Below are positions 6,086 to 13,008 of a stretch of 27,944 nucleotides of DNA, piece by piece. A program made the position numbers and the translations under genes. Under the pieces are notes generated by a model that was not told where the DNA came from, made no database searches, and was given only the letters and a program-made list of their open reading frames with translations. Source of the stretch: a virus; IMG/VR virus record IMGVR_UViG_3300024999_001287, positions 1 to 27,944 of that record; one strand, written 5' to 3'. The first letter of the stretch is position 1; each line of letters begins with the position of its first letter.

Positions 6086-8080
6086 TCAAGCAACCTCCAC
6101 TCTCAAAATAGGATCTGACTCGCTAACAATTAGCTTGATAACCTGCGAATTTGTACCAACGAAGCTAGTCAAGGATTCCGCGTTGTCGATAAACAACGGC
6201 AACGACACTCCGTAAAACTCTGACAGAAGATTGATAATATCGATCCCAGCATTGATCTTTCCGCCATTATTCGCCCCATCAAATTCCACCCAAACGCCAT
6301 TCGTATTAACCAGCGTCCGGCAAACTTCTTTTTCTGTGCCGTCATTCAGGGTATCAAATAGCTTAAACTTCACGGTCTTGAATCGGTTGTTAATCGAATC
6401 CTCAAGCATCTTTACCTTGGCGGTCGTGAACTGCTTAATCAGATAGTCCTGGCGTTCGTAGCTGTTTAATTCGGCAGCTAATTTGCTTTCTTCTGCCTTC
6501 AGTTCCTCGATGCGGAGTTTAGCCTTTTCGGAAACTTCCTTTTGATTGAGAGTTTTATTTAGGGATTCGATTTGGTTAGTGACATCGTTCTTTTGGTATA
6601 GAAGTAAAGATGCTGTATCATCAACGGGCTTGTCCAGTTCTAATTTAAGCTCATTAAGTCGATCAAAAAGGACTCCGTATTGTTCGTCTAAGTAGTAATT
6701 TGGTTCCTCAGAAGGTTTTTGCTCGACTTCAATTTGCTTTTCTAGCTCTGAAAGACGACTATTGATTATCGTTAATGATTCTTCCGCAGCAGTAAGGATA
6801 ACCGAATCAGCTTCCTTTTCCTCGTTAAGAATCTCAGCCCTATCCGCCTTATCCCTGCCCTGCTTACGAATTCCTTCAAGGATAAATGCTTTATTCTTGT
6901 CAAAGTTTTCCTTGAGCTTCCCAATCTTTTCCTGTGTTTTACCTTCTGGTAATGCCTGTTCGCAAGTTGGACAATTGAATCCATCAGGAGGAACAAATTG
7001 CTTAGCATTTTCCTCCGCCCATGCTTTGCGAAATTCAACTATATTTTTGGCAATCGTATCCAGCTCTGATATTCTCGAAAGAGATTTAGAACCTAGCCTT
7101 GCGATATCGTTGGAAATGGAATACCTTTCGTTTTCGAGACTTGCTTTTTCGTCAACCAACTTCTTTAATACAGCCCCACCCATGGCATCAAGTTCTCGCT
7201 GCCTAATATCCAATTCTCCCTGCAGCTTATACGCCTGTTGCTGTTTCTGGCGATACAAACTTGCCCCCTGTGCGTTTGTAGCCAGTTCTAGCTCAATAGC
7301 CTCTAAAGTGGCTTTCTGTTCCTGTAGTGAGGTTTCTGTAGCCACGTAATCAGTAACATCCTCAGTGATATTTCGTTGTTGCTCATTGATCCGTGATGGT
7401 ATCCCATCCATTTGAGATTCGATCCCCTTAATCTTCTCAGCAACAACCAACCTGTGCTGTTCAATTGTTCTTCCGGAATTGATGACCATTTGCAAGTCAA
7501 GCATACTTTTGTCGCCGATGGTAACTAACGAGTCAATAACATCAGAATCAGATATGTTTCCGCATATTTCAAATAGTATTTTGCGCCGTTCTTGCCATCC
7601 AAAACCTTTCTCATTCGTATTGAAAAAGAGAGGATTCGTCAGGAGCTTGAAAATGTTTTCTTTTATGAGAAGATTGATTTCGAGGTTGTAGTCTTTGGCC
7701 TTTACTGGGACATCATTGACCCAATAGCTAGTCTCGTTGCCTGTGAACTCTTTAATCTGCGTGCCTTGTTTTTTTACCCATTTTTCAGAGAGTTGACGCT
7801 TGAGTTTTAATGGCTTGTCGTCTACGGTTAAGATCCCCTCGACAATGCTTTGCAGATTGTGCCGCTCATTACCGTTCTCGTCCTGCGGTTTAATTTGGTA
7901 GTCCGACTTGTTTTCGGCATCCTTCCCAAATAAGAGCCACAAAAAGGATGAGTATAGAGTAGTTTTGGATGTCGCATTCTTGCCGAAAACATTTGCATTT
8001 GCTCCACCTAGCTCAAGGGTAAAATCCTCTACTCCTTTGAAGTTCTTAAGGGATAACGATTGGAGTTTAATATCTTTCAA
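6086..8080 (-). CDS. SbcC/Rad50-like AAA ATPase with zinc-hook motif
   Basis: 664 aa from TTG at 8078-8080 with AGGAGG eight bases upstream. The order is that of Rad50/SMC-type proteins: an N-terminal nucleotide-binding half (LKNFKGVEDFTLEL, then a P-loop-like 'NVFGKNATSKTTLYSSF'), a long coiled coil (residues ~190-330), a zinc-hook-like 'FNCPTCEQALPEG' near 370, a second coiled coil (~400-560) and a C-terminal half ending 'GVSLPLFIDNAESLTSF'. The P-loop is unusual: the invariant Gly before Lys is Ser. The Walker B Glu position appears as 'DNAES', as I recall for other phage members. It probably processes DNA ends for RecT. Whether ATPase activity survives the Gly-to-Ser change is open. Confidence 0.85.
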   Translation of the reverse strand: MKDIKLQSLSLKNFKGVEDFTLELGGANANVFGKNATSKTTLYSSFLWLLFGKDAENKSDYQIKPQDENGNERHNLQSIVEGILTVDDKPLKLKRQLSEKWVKKQGTQIKEFTGNETSYWVNDVPVKAKDYNLEINLLIKENIFKLLTNPLFFNTNEKGFGWQERRKILFEICGNISDSDVIDSLVTIGDKSMLDLQMVINSGRTIEQHRLVVAEKIKGIESQMDGIPSRINEQQRNITEDVTDYVATETSLQEQKATLEAIELELATNAQGASLYRQKQQQAYKLQGELDIRQRELDAMGGAVLKKLVDEKASLENERYSISNDIARLGSKSLSRISELDTIAKNIVEFRKAWAEENAKQFVPPDGFNCPTCEQALPEGKTQEKIGKLKENFDKNKAFILEGIRKQGRDKADRAEILNEEKEADSVILTAAEESLTIINSRLSELEKQIEVEQKPSEEPNYYLDEQYGVLFDRLNELKLELDKPVDDTASLLLYQKNDVTNQIESLNKTLNQKEVSEKAKLRIEELKAEESKLAAELNSYERQDYLIKQFTTAKVKMLEDSINNRFKTVKFKLFDTLNDGTEKEVCRTLVNTNGVWVEFDGANNGGKINAGIDIINLLSEFYGVSLPLFIDNAESLTSFVGTNSQVIKLIVSESDPILRVEVA

Positions 8081-8092
8081 TTTCTCTTCCTC

Positions 8093-8347
8093 CTAAATTT
8101 TCGTTAATCGTTTGCATTGGAACTGAGGGCAATTATTTGGATTAATAAAAATCTTCCCATTGGTGGAAAACATGGTAAAGAATTCGCATTCATCCGAACC
8201 GTTTATGTCATGTCCCTGAGAAATCAGCTCATTCATAAGCTTGTTAGCCAAAAACTCAATCTTTTCATTGTCTGGCAACTTAGCGACCTTAATCGTGATT
8301 CTTTTGGTAAATAGGCTGAACGTCCATTCTCGGATTGCCTTTTTCAC
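8093..8347 (-). CDS. Small phage protein, unknown
   Basis: 84 aa from GTG at 8345-8347, overlapping the previous stop (GTGA) with GGAGG upstream. It begins MKKAIREWTFSLFTKRITIK and ends with a Cys-rich tail (DECEFF, then NCPQFQCKRL), so a small metal site is possible. The stop lies 12 bases before the ATPase start and inside the same translational chain. No family recognised. Confidence 0.65.
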   Translation of the reverse strand: MKKAIREWTFSLFTKRITIKVAKLPDNEKIEFLANKLMNELISQGHDINGSDECEFFTMFSTNGKIFINPNNCPQFQCKRLTKI

Positions 8348-8466
8348 TCATCTTCCTCCTCGGATTCCCCTTCGCTATCGACTTCATCCAATATTTCGCT
8401 GTGCTCGTGATCCTGCTCGTGAAATTCCCTGTACCATTCCCGACCATGGAAGATGCTCTTAGTCAT
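8344..8466 (-). CDS. Very small acidic protein (40 aa)
   Basis: 40 aa: MTKSIFHGREWYREFHEQ, then a run of D/E/S ending SEEEDE. The start overlaps the stop of 8463-8675 (ATGA) and its stop overlaps the GTG of 8093-8347 (GTGA), so it is locked into the operon by four-base overlaps on both sides. The acidic tail (11 D/E in the last 15 residues) resembles DNA-mimic or adaptor peptides, but no function can be assigned. Confidence 0.6.
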   Translation of the reverse strand: MTKSIFHGREWYREFHEQDHEHSEILDEVDSEGESEEEDE

Positions 8467-8675
8467 ATCTTGAACACTTCCGCACCAGTCAACCCCTCGC
8501 AATTATCTCCCTGCGCTACCATTTCTCCCCTATCCACCTTTGCATTTAATACACTTCTTAACTCTGTGTGTTTGGCGCATCGAAATCCTAATGGACTTAG
8601 GGTGAGATAACGGCAGCATTCATTTCTTTTACCGATTTTACAGACTTCTTTGGCCTGAACTTCTGATATGTTCAA
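8463..8675 (-). CDS. Small Cys-rich phage protein
   Basis: 70 aa from TTG at 8673-8675, AGGAGGGG seven bases upstream. Cys residues at 'EVCKIGKRNECCRYL', 'FRCAKH' and 'DNCEGL' could build one zinc or disulfide site. The pattern 'C..G....CCRYLTLSPLGFRCAKHT' looks like a conserved small phage protein I have seen without known function. It follows 8679-9083 by three bases. Confidence 0.65.
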   Translation of the reverse strand: MNISEVQAKEVCKIGKRNECCRYLTLSPLGFRCAKHTELRSVLNAKVDRGEMVAQGDNCEGLTGAEVFKI

Positions 8676-8678
8676 TTA

Positions 8679-9083
8679 TTACCCCTCCTGCTTAATTATT
8701 TGTTCAATACTGCACGGCCCGACCGGTTCCAAAACCTCATCATTTCTGATAAACTGTTTCTGAGTAGTTTCCTTTTCGACTCTCGCGCCAACGAGAGTCT
8801 TTTTCATGCACAGATTTATAAGGGTTTCGTTATCAACGTCGATGGAATAATACTCCGACATAATGCCATCCTTAACCTCAACTCCGGCCTTTCCGCGGTA
8901 TTCCATTTCAGGAAATATCTCATTCAGCAGGGCATCTACGCCATTCCAATCGGCATCTAGGGATGATATGACCGTGACGCGCATCAGGGTGTTAGAATGA
9001 CGATCTATGCTCGCCTGTTCGATAAGTGGGCTGTCAGTTAAGTCCTGAATTGCAGAGAGTTGATCTTTTGTTAACTTTTTCAT
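8679..9083 (-). CDS. Hypothetical early protein
   Basis: 134 aa; ATG with AAAGGAGG six bases before. The opening MKKLTKDQLSAIQDL and the middle 'LDADWNGVDALLNEIFPEM' suggest an alpha/beta protein. Only one Cys near residue 92 and one near 123; no catalytic motif or membrane segment. Position between the cytosine methyltransferase and the Cys-rich protein puts it in the same operon. Not recognised. Confidence 0.65.
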   Translation of the reverse strand: MKKLTKDQLSAIQDLTDSPLIEQASIDRHSNTLMRVTVISSLDADWNGVDALLNEIFPEMEYRGKAGVEVKDGIMSEYYSIDVDNETLINLCMKKTLVGARVEKETTQKQFIRNDEVLEPVGPCSIEQIIKQEG

Positions 9084-9097
9084 TTGCTTCCTCCTTT

Positions 9098-9713
9098 TTA
9101 TTGATTAGCCTTGAAAAATGCTTGAGCAAAGCCCGGTGGAGTTATTGCTCTGAACTCTGCATCTGTCTTAGGGTGGTATCCATCTAATTGGGGTATAAGT
9201 GTTACTGCTGATTTGTGCAGATAAGCATAGTTTGGCTTTTTTCTGTTAGGCCTTGTGTATAAATTCAGCTTGGGAACATCCTCCCAATTGGTATATATCT
9301 TTTGGGGAATATTAAAATTGCCCCATATGCAGGTTTTCTTTGTCCAAGCATCTCCGAATTCCCATGGTTGGAATTTAAACCGTGGTTCCCCTAGGTAATT
9401 TTTAAGGTATCCAATTGGATTTTCTATAGCATAGAACTTAGGATTGCATTTTTTAATTATCTCCAAGCAAGCGTTAACTACTTTCATTCCTTCATCTAGG
9501 TTTCTTTCTCGTTGCTCCGCGATGCAGTTTAAAAGCGAAAACTCTGTGCAAGGTGGCGCGGCTAAGATGCCATGGACATTATCGGGTGGCTCGTAGGTTA
9601 GCACATCATACTCAGGTAGTGTGATTACCCGAACATCGTATTCCCCTGAATCCCTGTAGGGCTTTGACCAACTGCCGGTTCCCCCCACATAAATCCAGAA
9701 TTATCTTGGACAT
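9098..9713 (-). pseudogene. Phage cytosine methyltransferase-like gene, frame broken in a G6 run
   Basis: The intact frame should start at ATG 9711-9713, which has AAGGAGG five bases upstream and overlaps the previous gene by 13 bases. It reads MSKIILDLCGG, then a run of six G (plus-strand C6, 9681-9686) throws it out of frame. With five G it would continue TGSWSKPYRDSGEYDVRV, the SAM-binding motif I of this phage family. The rest is open to 9098: 'ILAAPPCTEFSLLN' (catalytic PC motif), 'FYAIENPIGYLKNYLG' (ENP) and 'WTKKTCIWGNF'. The residual ORF can start only at a GTG inside motif I (9688), giving 196 aa without a complete SAM site. The cause may be real phase variation, decay or a base-calling error in the homopolymer. 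Confidence 0.8.
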
Positions 9714-10051
9714 AACTCCTCCTTATCTGCCACCTTAATCGTTACCGCCCGATACAATGTCGCTAGGAACTCAATCGTGCAAAGCTCCCTATTCGTGCCT
9801 AAAACATCGAATTGCACATGAAAATCAGACTTGGCACATTGCAGAGCATTACGGATATTTCCCTCTACACATCGCGGAGAAGCTTTGTGAAGTTCGCCAG
9901 TTTTGGTGTAGAGCTTGACTATGCTTTGAATATAGGATGGCTTAGAGTTGATAAGATTCATCGCGGTCGTGATCATGGCGTAACCCTTCATGTGAGTAGG
10001 TATTTGGAGGGTTTGGAGGGATGAGGATAGTTCTTGGTTAAATGCGGTCAT
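9701..10051 (-). CDS. Spo0A C-terminal-domain-like protein, no receiver
   Basis: 116 aa from ATG with AAAGGAG eight bases upstream. Residues 9-100 follow the DNA-binding domain of Spo0A: 'LQTLQIPTHMKGYAMITTAM' corresponds to '[20 protein letters not shown]', and 'ASPRCVEGNIRNALQCAKS' to the recognition-helix segment 'TASRVERAIRHAIEVAWS'. Spo0A is the master regulator of entry into sporulation in Bacillota. This protein has no phosphoacceptor receiver domain, so it would act constitutively or compete with the host protein on 0A boxes. One recognition-helix Arg seems replaced by Gly, so specificity may differ. It lies between two cytosine methyltransferase genes. Homology is read by eye but is convincing over the whole length. 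Confidence 0.75.
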   Translation of the reverse strand: MTAFNQELSSSLQTLQIPTHMKGYAMITTAMNLINSKPSYIQSIVKLYTKTGELHKASPRCVEGNIRNALQCAKSDFHVQFDVLGTNRELCTIEFLATLYRAVTIKVADKEELCPR

Positions 10052-10821
10052 TGTGTTTACTCCTTTCTATATCTGCTATTGCTTGGAGTATTGGATAAAC
10101 TTGTTGGGGAACCACAGCGTTTCCTAGACATTTAACTGAGTCCACCCCTCCGGGAATCCCATGAAGAGTTCGGCATAATCTCGATTCAAATGTGTCATAT
10201 CTTCTTTCCGCTTCCTGAAACGGCTCGCTAATTTGTCGCTTTTGTATGTCGGACTTCCAAAGAATCTGTTTTTCGCAACCCCTTTCCATTCGCTCGCCAC
10301 TAAGGTTGGCCACAATAAACGTCCTGTTTCTTGGATGAAAAGCTCCAACGGTGCAAGCTCTATAAGTTGCCCATCCAACAGAGTACCCCAGCTCGGAAAA
10401 ATCTCCGAGAATTCCTCTAAGGAACCGTCCATAGTCACTTGTGAGTAACCCTGAGACGTTTTCTCCCAAAACCCATTTGGGTGCAACTTCGCCAATAACT
10501 CTCCTGAATTCTGGCCATAAATCACGCTCGTCATCAGCCGCTTGACGTTTTCCTGCAAGGCTATGAGGTTGACACGGGAACCCCCCAGACATGAGGGTGA
10601 TTTTACTGCCACCGATTCGTTCTCGAATAGACTCGTTTGTGACATCTCGAATATCCCTCCACCTAGGCACATTAGGCCAATGCTTTTCTAATACTTTGGT
10701 TGGATAATCGGCAAATTCGCACTGACCAACCGAAACGAATCCTGCCCATTCAGCCGCCAAATCAATACCCCCGTTAAATGCCAGAGAATAACGAAAAATG
10801 CGTTAATCTCTTATTAGGCAT
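10038..10821 (-). pseudogene. Dcm-type C5 cytosine methyltransferase, disrupted after motif I
   Basis: The ATG at 10819-10821 opens MPNKRLTHFSLFSGI and then hits TAA. Four extra bases (GTTA on the plus strand, 10773-10776) separate it from the frame that continues GGIDLAAEWAGFVSVGQ. Without them the N-terminus is a textbook C5-methyltransferase motif I. The remaining frame (to 10038) has 'LMSGGFPCQPHSLAGKRQ' (motif IV with catalytic Cys), 'PKWVLGENVSGLL' (motif VI ENV), 'RNRTFIVAN' (motif VIII) and 'KCLGNAVVPQQVYPIL' (motif X); the target-recognition region is short. As it stands, translation could start only at an internal TTG (10760), lacking motif I. A second open frame with its own ribosome site overlaps it (10124-10645). 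Confidence 0.85.
10124..10645 (-). CDS. Overprinted ORF within the methyltransferase gene
   Basis: 173 aa, +1 frame relative to the methyltransferase, from ATG 10643-10645 with GGAGGG nine bases upstream. Segments resemble C-terminal regions of many phage cytosine methyltransferases as I remember them: 'KSPSCLGGSRVNLIALQENV', 'GFWEKTSQGYSQVTMDGSLE', 'FPSWGTLLDGQLIEL', 'GRLLWPTLVASEWKG' and 'LNRDYAELFMGFPEGWTQLN'. It ends exactly over motif X of the other frame. A translated ORF is plausible because of the ribosome site and the recognisable peptide. Alternatively the resemblance exists because frame-shifted copies of this gene recur in databases. Confidence 0.45.
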   Translation of the reverse strand: MSQTSLFENESVAVKSPSCLGGSRVNLIALQENVKRLMTSVIYGQNSGELLAKLHPNGFWEKTSQGYSQVTMDGSLEEFSEIFPSWGTLLDGQLIELAPLELFIQETGRLLWPTLVASEWKGVAKNRFFGSPTYKSDKLASRFRKRKEDMTHLNRDYAELFMGFPEGWTQLNV

Positions 10822-11295
10822 TTAAACCACCCCCTTTTTATGTTCTAGATAATACCTTCGCATATACTCTCTTTTTCTTTCCGCATAGTCCGTCTTGCAC
10901 TTTTCGTTGATATTACGGTTGTGGCATTCCCTACAAAGAGCGGAGTGTTTTCCACTTTTGGTTTTATGAAATATGTTTAATGGTAATGTTTGATTGCACC
11001 CGTTACATGGTTTATGTGTCCATTCATTTTCCACCCTTACCCATGCTGCGTGAATTCTTTGATGGTCGCTCGTGGTTACTAATTCAAGGTTGCCTATATC
11101 AAAGTTCGATTTATTAAAATCTTTATGATGTATATCGTGGCCTTTTGGTTTTGCTCCATAGTGGCTCTCCCATACTAATAGGTGCACCTTTTGATTTTTC
11201 CCATTAATCCAAACTATCGAATAACCCTTTTTGTCGTAATAAACTTTTCTGCCCAAGAATAAACTAAAATGTGTTAGATTTTTCTCATTTGACAT
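10822..11295 (-). CDS. HNH homing-type endonuclease with Zn-ribbon tail
   Basis: 157 aa. The core is an HNH nuclease: 'HLLVWESHYGAKPKGHDIHH', 'DIHHKDFNKSNFDIGNLELV' and 'TTSDHQRIHAAW' supply the His-Asn-His set. The C-terminal part has 'CNGCNQTLPLNIF' and 'ALCRECHNRN', a CxxC-CxxC ribbon. The first 15 residues (MSNEKNLTHFSLFLG) do not belong to the HNH fold; they copy the N-terminus of the methyltransferase next to it (MPNKRLTHFSLFSG). Its ATG overlaps the end of the upstream gene by 22 bases, with GGTGGTGAT upstream, and its stop abuts the methyltransferase ATG. This looks like a free-standing homing nuclease that inserted at the methyltransferase start. Confidence 0.88.
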   Translation of the reverse strand: MSNEKNLTHFSLFLGRKVYYDKKGYSIVWINGKNQKVHLLVWESHYGAKPKGHDIHHKDFNKSNFDIGNLELVTTSDHQRIHAAWVRVENEWTHKPCNGCNQTLPLNIFHKTKSGKHSALCRECHNRNINEKCKTDYAERKREYMRRYYLEHKKGVV

Positions 11296-11594
11296 ATGGC
11301 ATCACCACCGTTCTTTATGCCCCAATTTACACAGTCAGTTCTACTAAACACTGGGTTAAACGGCTCCCCAACTCTCCCCAGGCCAACATAATCAACCACT
11401 ACAGCCTTCATTCTGCCATCGTCCTTATCCTCACTCCGAACCGTATTGCCACACCGCATTAACTCGGTAAAATCAGCCCTGTTGCGCTTGATACGCTCAT
11501 TAATAACCTTCTTCTCCTGCTCGATTTTATATGCTTGGACTTCGCGATTGAACCACTTGAATTTAAGGAGTTGGTTCCAGATTCTTTTTAGCAT
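11274..11594 (-). CDS. Hypothetical early protein
   Basis: 106 aa; AAGGAAGG precedes the ATG. The N-terminal third is basic and helical (MLKRIWNQLLKFKWFNREV, then KKVINERIKRNRADF). The C-terminal part has 'AVVVDYVGLGRVGEPFNPVF' and two Cys. The last eight codons overlap the 5' end of the HNH gene in another frame. No family recognised; operon position is the only clue. Confidence 0.6.
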   Translation of the reverse strand: MLKRIWNQLLKFKWFNREVQAYKIEQEKKVINERIKRNRADFTELMRCGNTVRSEDKDDGRMKAVVVDYVGLGRVGEPFNPVFSRTDCVNWGIKNGGDAICQMRKI

Positions 11595-11607
11595 TTCATC
11601 GCCTTCC

Positions 11608-12060
11608 TTACTTCATAAAAACTAACCAATGGGTCTTGCTTCTCCTATTTCCAAAAAGAGGATTTTCGTTTAAGCACTTCATTACGTCTTTTAAAGGAAT
11701 TTGGTCTTCATTCCACTTGAATATAAGTGTCCCATTTGGCTTCAATACTCGCATACACTCTCTAAAACCTTGCGCTATATCACTTCTCCAATCTCGGCCA
11801 AGTATTCCATATTTTTTACCAAGCCATGAATTTTCCCCAGCCTTTAGCAAATGTGGCGGATCAAAAACAACTAAGTAAAACGAGTTATCGTCAAATGGCA
11901 TATTTCTGAAATCAGCTACTATATCAGGATTAACTTCCAACTTTCTACCATCGCACAACGTGTCACTTACTTGGCGATTATCCATGTAAAGCACATCATT
12001 GTTGTGTTTGTTAAACCAAAACATTCTACTGCCACAACAAGCATCTAGTATGCGTCTCAA
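11608..12060 (-). CDS. Class I SAM-dependent methyltransferase (phage type)
   Basis: 150 aa from TTG at 12058-12060, GGAGGTGA eight bases upstream. 'RILDACCGSRMFWFNKHNND' is a motif I variant found in short phage methyltransferases, followed by an acidic residue ending strand 2 ('VLYMDNR'). 'ADFRNMPFDDNSFYLVVFDP' with 'DPPHLL' is the catalytic DPPY-like motif IV, and 'RECMRVLKPNGTLIFKWNE' is motif VI. The DPPH signature suggests an amino-methyltransferase acting on DNA adenine or cytosine, but the protein lacks a target-recognition domain and the substrate is uncertain. Unlike the two cytosine methyltransferases nearby, the frame is intact. Confidence 0.8.
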   Translation of the reverse strand: MRRILDACCGSRMFWFNKHNNDVLYMDNRQVSDTLCDGRKLEVNPDIVADFRNMPFDDNSFYLVVFDPPHLLKAGENSWLGKKYGILGRDWRSDIAQGFRECMRVLKPNGTLIFKWNEDQIPLKDVMKCLNENPLFGNRRSKTHWLVFMK

Positions 12061-12068
12061 TCGTTAAA

Positions 12069-12314
12069 TCACCTCCCGTCCATCGCCTTCCCCTTCCGCT
12101 TATTTCTAACTCGCTCAACCTTTGCCACAATAGGCACATTCGTCTGCACGGAACATTCTCCCTGACAAAATGGGAACATCAAATTAGTGAACCATATTCC
12201 CTCTGTGCTGATTTCCCAGACGCGATTGCATTGGCAGACGGTCTTAATTTCTCCGTCTGGAAAGTTCATCGTGCGACCACACAAGCACTGTTGGGTTGGT
12301 TGTGGTTTTACCAT
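12069..12314 (-). CDS. Small Zn-ribbon-like protein
   Basis: 81 aa; AGGAGGG seven bases before ATG. Cys at 'QCLCGRTMNF', 'TVCQCNRVW' and 'PFCQGECSV' suggest one or two metal sites (CxC, CxC and CxxxC). The C-terminus is basic (RVRNKRKGKAMDGR). It is probably a small nucleic-acid or adaptor protein; no function recognised. It is followed by the methyltransferase after eight bases. Confidence 0.65.
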   Translation of the reverse strand: MVKPQPTQQCLCGRTMNFPDGEIKTVCQCNRVWEISTEGIWFTNLMFPFCQGECSVQTNVPIVAKVERVRNKRKGKAMDGR

Positions 12315-12326
12315 TTAGCATCCCTC

Positions 12327-12563
12327 CTAACGATATGTGCAACTCCTCATGTGCGAGAATCCTTTACAGGTTATGGATACTGTTCTCTTGGAGTTAGTGA
12401 ATGGTTTATACGGACGAATCCAACTCTCAGGTTCAAAGCATGAGTTATTTTCTAAAATAACTTGGTCGCGATTCGCTTTAGCAATAGCTTTTACCGAAGA
12501 ACATATTTCACATATACTAGGCATTGGTTTACCTTTTTGAATAGTAGCCTTAAAATTTAACAT
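12327..12563 (-). CDS. Small Cys-containing protein
   Basis: 78 aa; AGGAGGG seven bases before ATG. 'SICEICSSVKAIAKANRDQV' holds a CxxC pair, with three further Cys later (NNSCFEPE, ITCKGF and SCTYR), consistent with a zinc-binding fold. Not recognised. Part of the closely packed run of small genes at 12.07-13.8 kb. Confidence 0.6.
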   Translation of the reverse strand: MLNFKATIQKGKPMPSICEICSSVKAIAKANRDQVILENNSCFEPESWIRPYKPFTNSKRTVSITCKGFSHMRSCTYR

Positions 12564-12575
12564 TTGAATACCCTC

Positions 12576-12836
12576 CTAAATCCTTATGGAATCATCCAGC
12601 TCCTTCTCTATTCTTCCAACTTCCTCCATTAGCTCTTTGAACCCCGATGCCTTGGACTCCCTGATTTGACGATGTAGTAGAAACTTGTAGCACTCGTTCA
12701 GGGTTCTCATATAGCCAACGCCACGAAGAACTTCCTCGCCTGATGTTTTCTCGCCTTTGGAAATGCTCTTTTCGTTGACGACTATTTGGTTAACATCTGA
12801 AGTGATACAGTACTTTTCGTTAATATCAATCCTGAT
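12576..12836 (-). CDS. DUF5405-like protein without a standard start codon
   Basis: An open frame of 86 codons upstream of TAG 12576-12578 reads IRIDINEKYCITSDVNQIVV, 'NEKSISKGEKTSGEEVL', 'VGYMRTLNECYKFLLHRQI' and 'GFKELMEEVGRIEKELD'. It resembles the DUF5405 family of small phage proteins as I remember it. AGGAGG stands at the right distance upstream, but the first codons are CAT-ATC-AGG-ATT with an upstream in-frame TAA, so no ATG/GTG/TTG exists. Either ATC or ATT is used, or one G was lost from ATG-ATC ('GCATATC' for 'GCATGATC'). The coding signal over 86 codons is strong even though a start-codon search would miss it. Confidence 0.65.
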   Translation of the reverse strand: MRIDINEKYCITSDVNQIVVNEKSISKGEKTSGEEVLRGVGYMRTLNECYKFLLHRQIRESKASGFKELMEEVGRIEKELDDSIRI

Positions 12837-12859
12837 ATGCTTGTCCTCCTCTTATTTAA

Positions 12860-12994
12860 TTAACCGATTACACGAAGTTCGGTTATTTCGCTGTTCAGCC
12901 CAAAAGTTTGGTTGATGTAAGAAACGATATTCTTATCGGTAATGCAAACCTTTCTTAATTCCTTGTAAAAAGTTTGGTTCATGGCATAAATCAA
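12860..12994 (-). CDS. Small conserved phage protein (44 aa)
   Basis: 44 aa from TTG at 12992-12994, with AAGGAGG eight bases upstream: MIYAMNQTFYKELRKVC, then 'ITDKNIVSYINQTFGLNSE' and 'ITELRVIG'. The phrase 'YKELRKVCIT-KNIV-YINQTFGL' is familiar from small unannotated phage proteins. An independent start at Met5 is possible. No function known. It lies 23 bases upstream of the DUF5405-like gene. Confidence 0.65.
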   Translation of the reverse strand: MIYAMNQTFYKELRKVCITDKNIVSYINQTFGLNSEITELRVIG

Positions 12995-13008
12995 TTTTCT
13001 TCCTCCTT

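Noticed and set aside
6762-7349. 195-codon open frame on the plus strand, rich in Ser and Ala
   Set aside because: It lies entirely antisense to the coiled-coil part of the SbcC-like gene, has no ribosome site, and its composition is what antisense reading of a coiled coil gives.
10771-10790. Programmed +1 frameshift at ATT-TAA-C restoring the methyltransferase, as in prfB
   Set aside because: It would insert an extra Asn inside SAM motif I (SGI-N-GGID), and no stimulatory Shine-Dalgarno-like sequence lies just upstream; a four-base insertion explains the data better.
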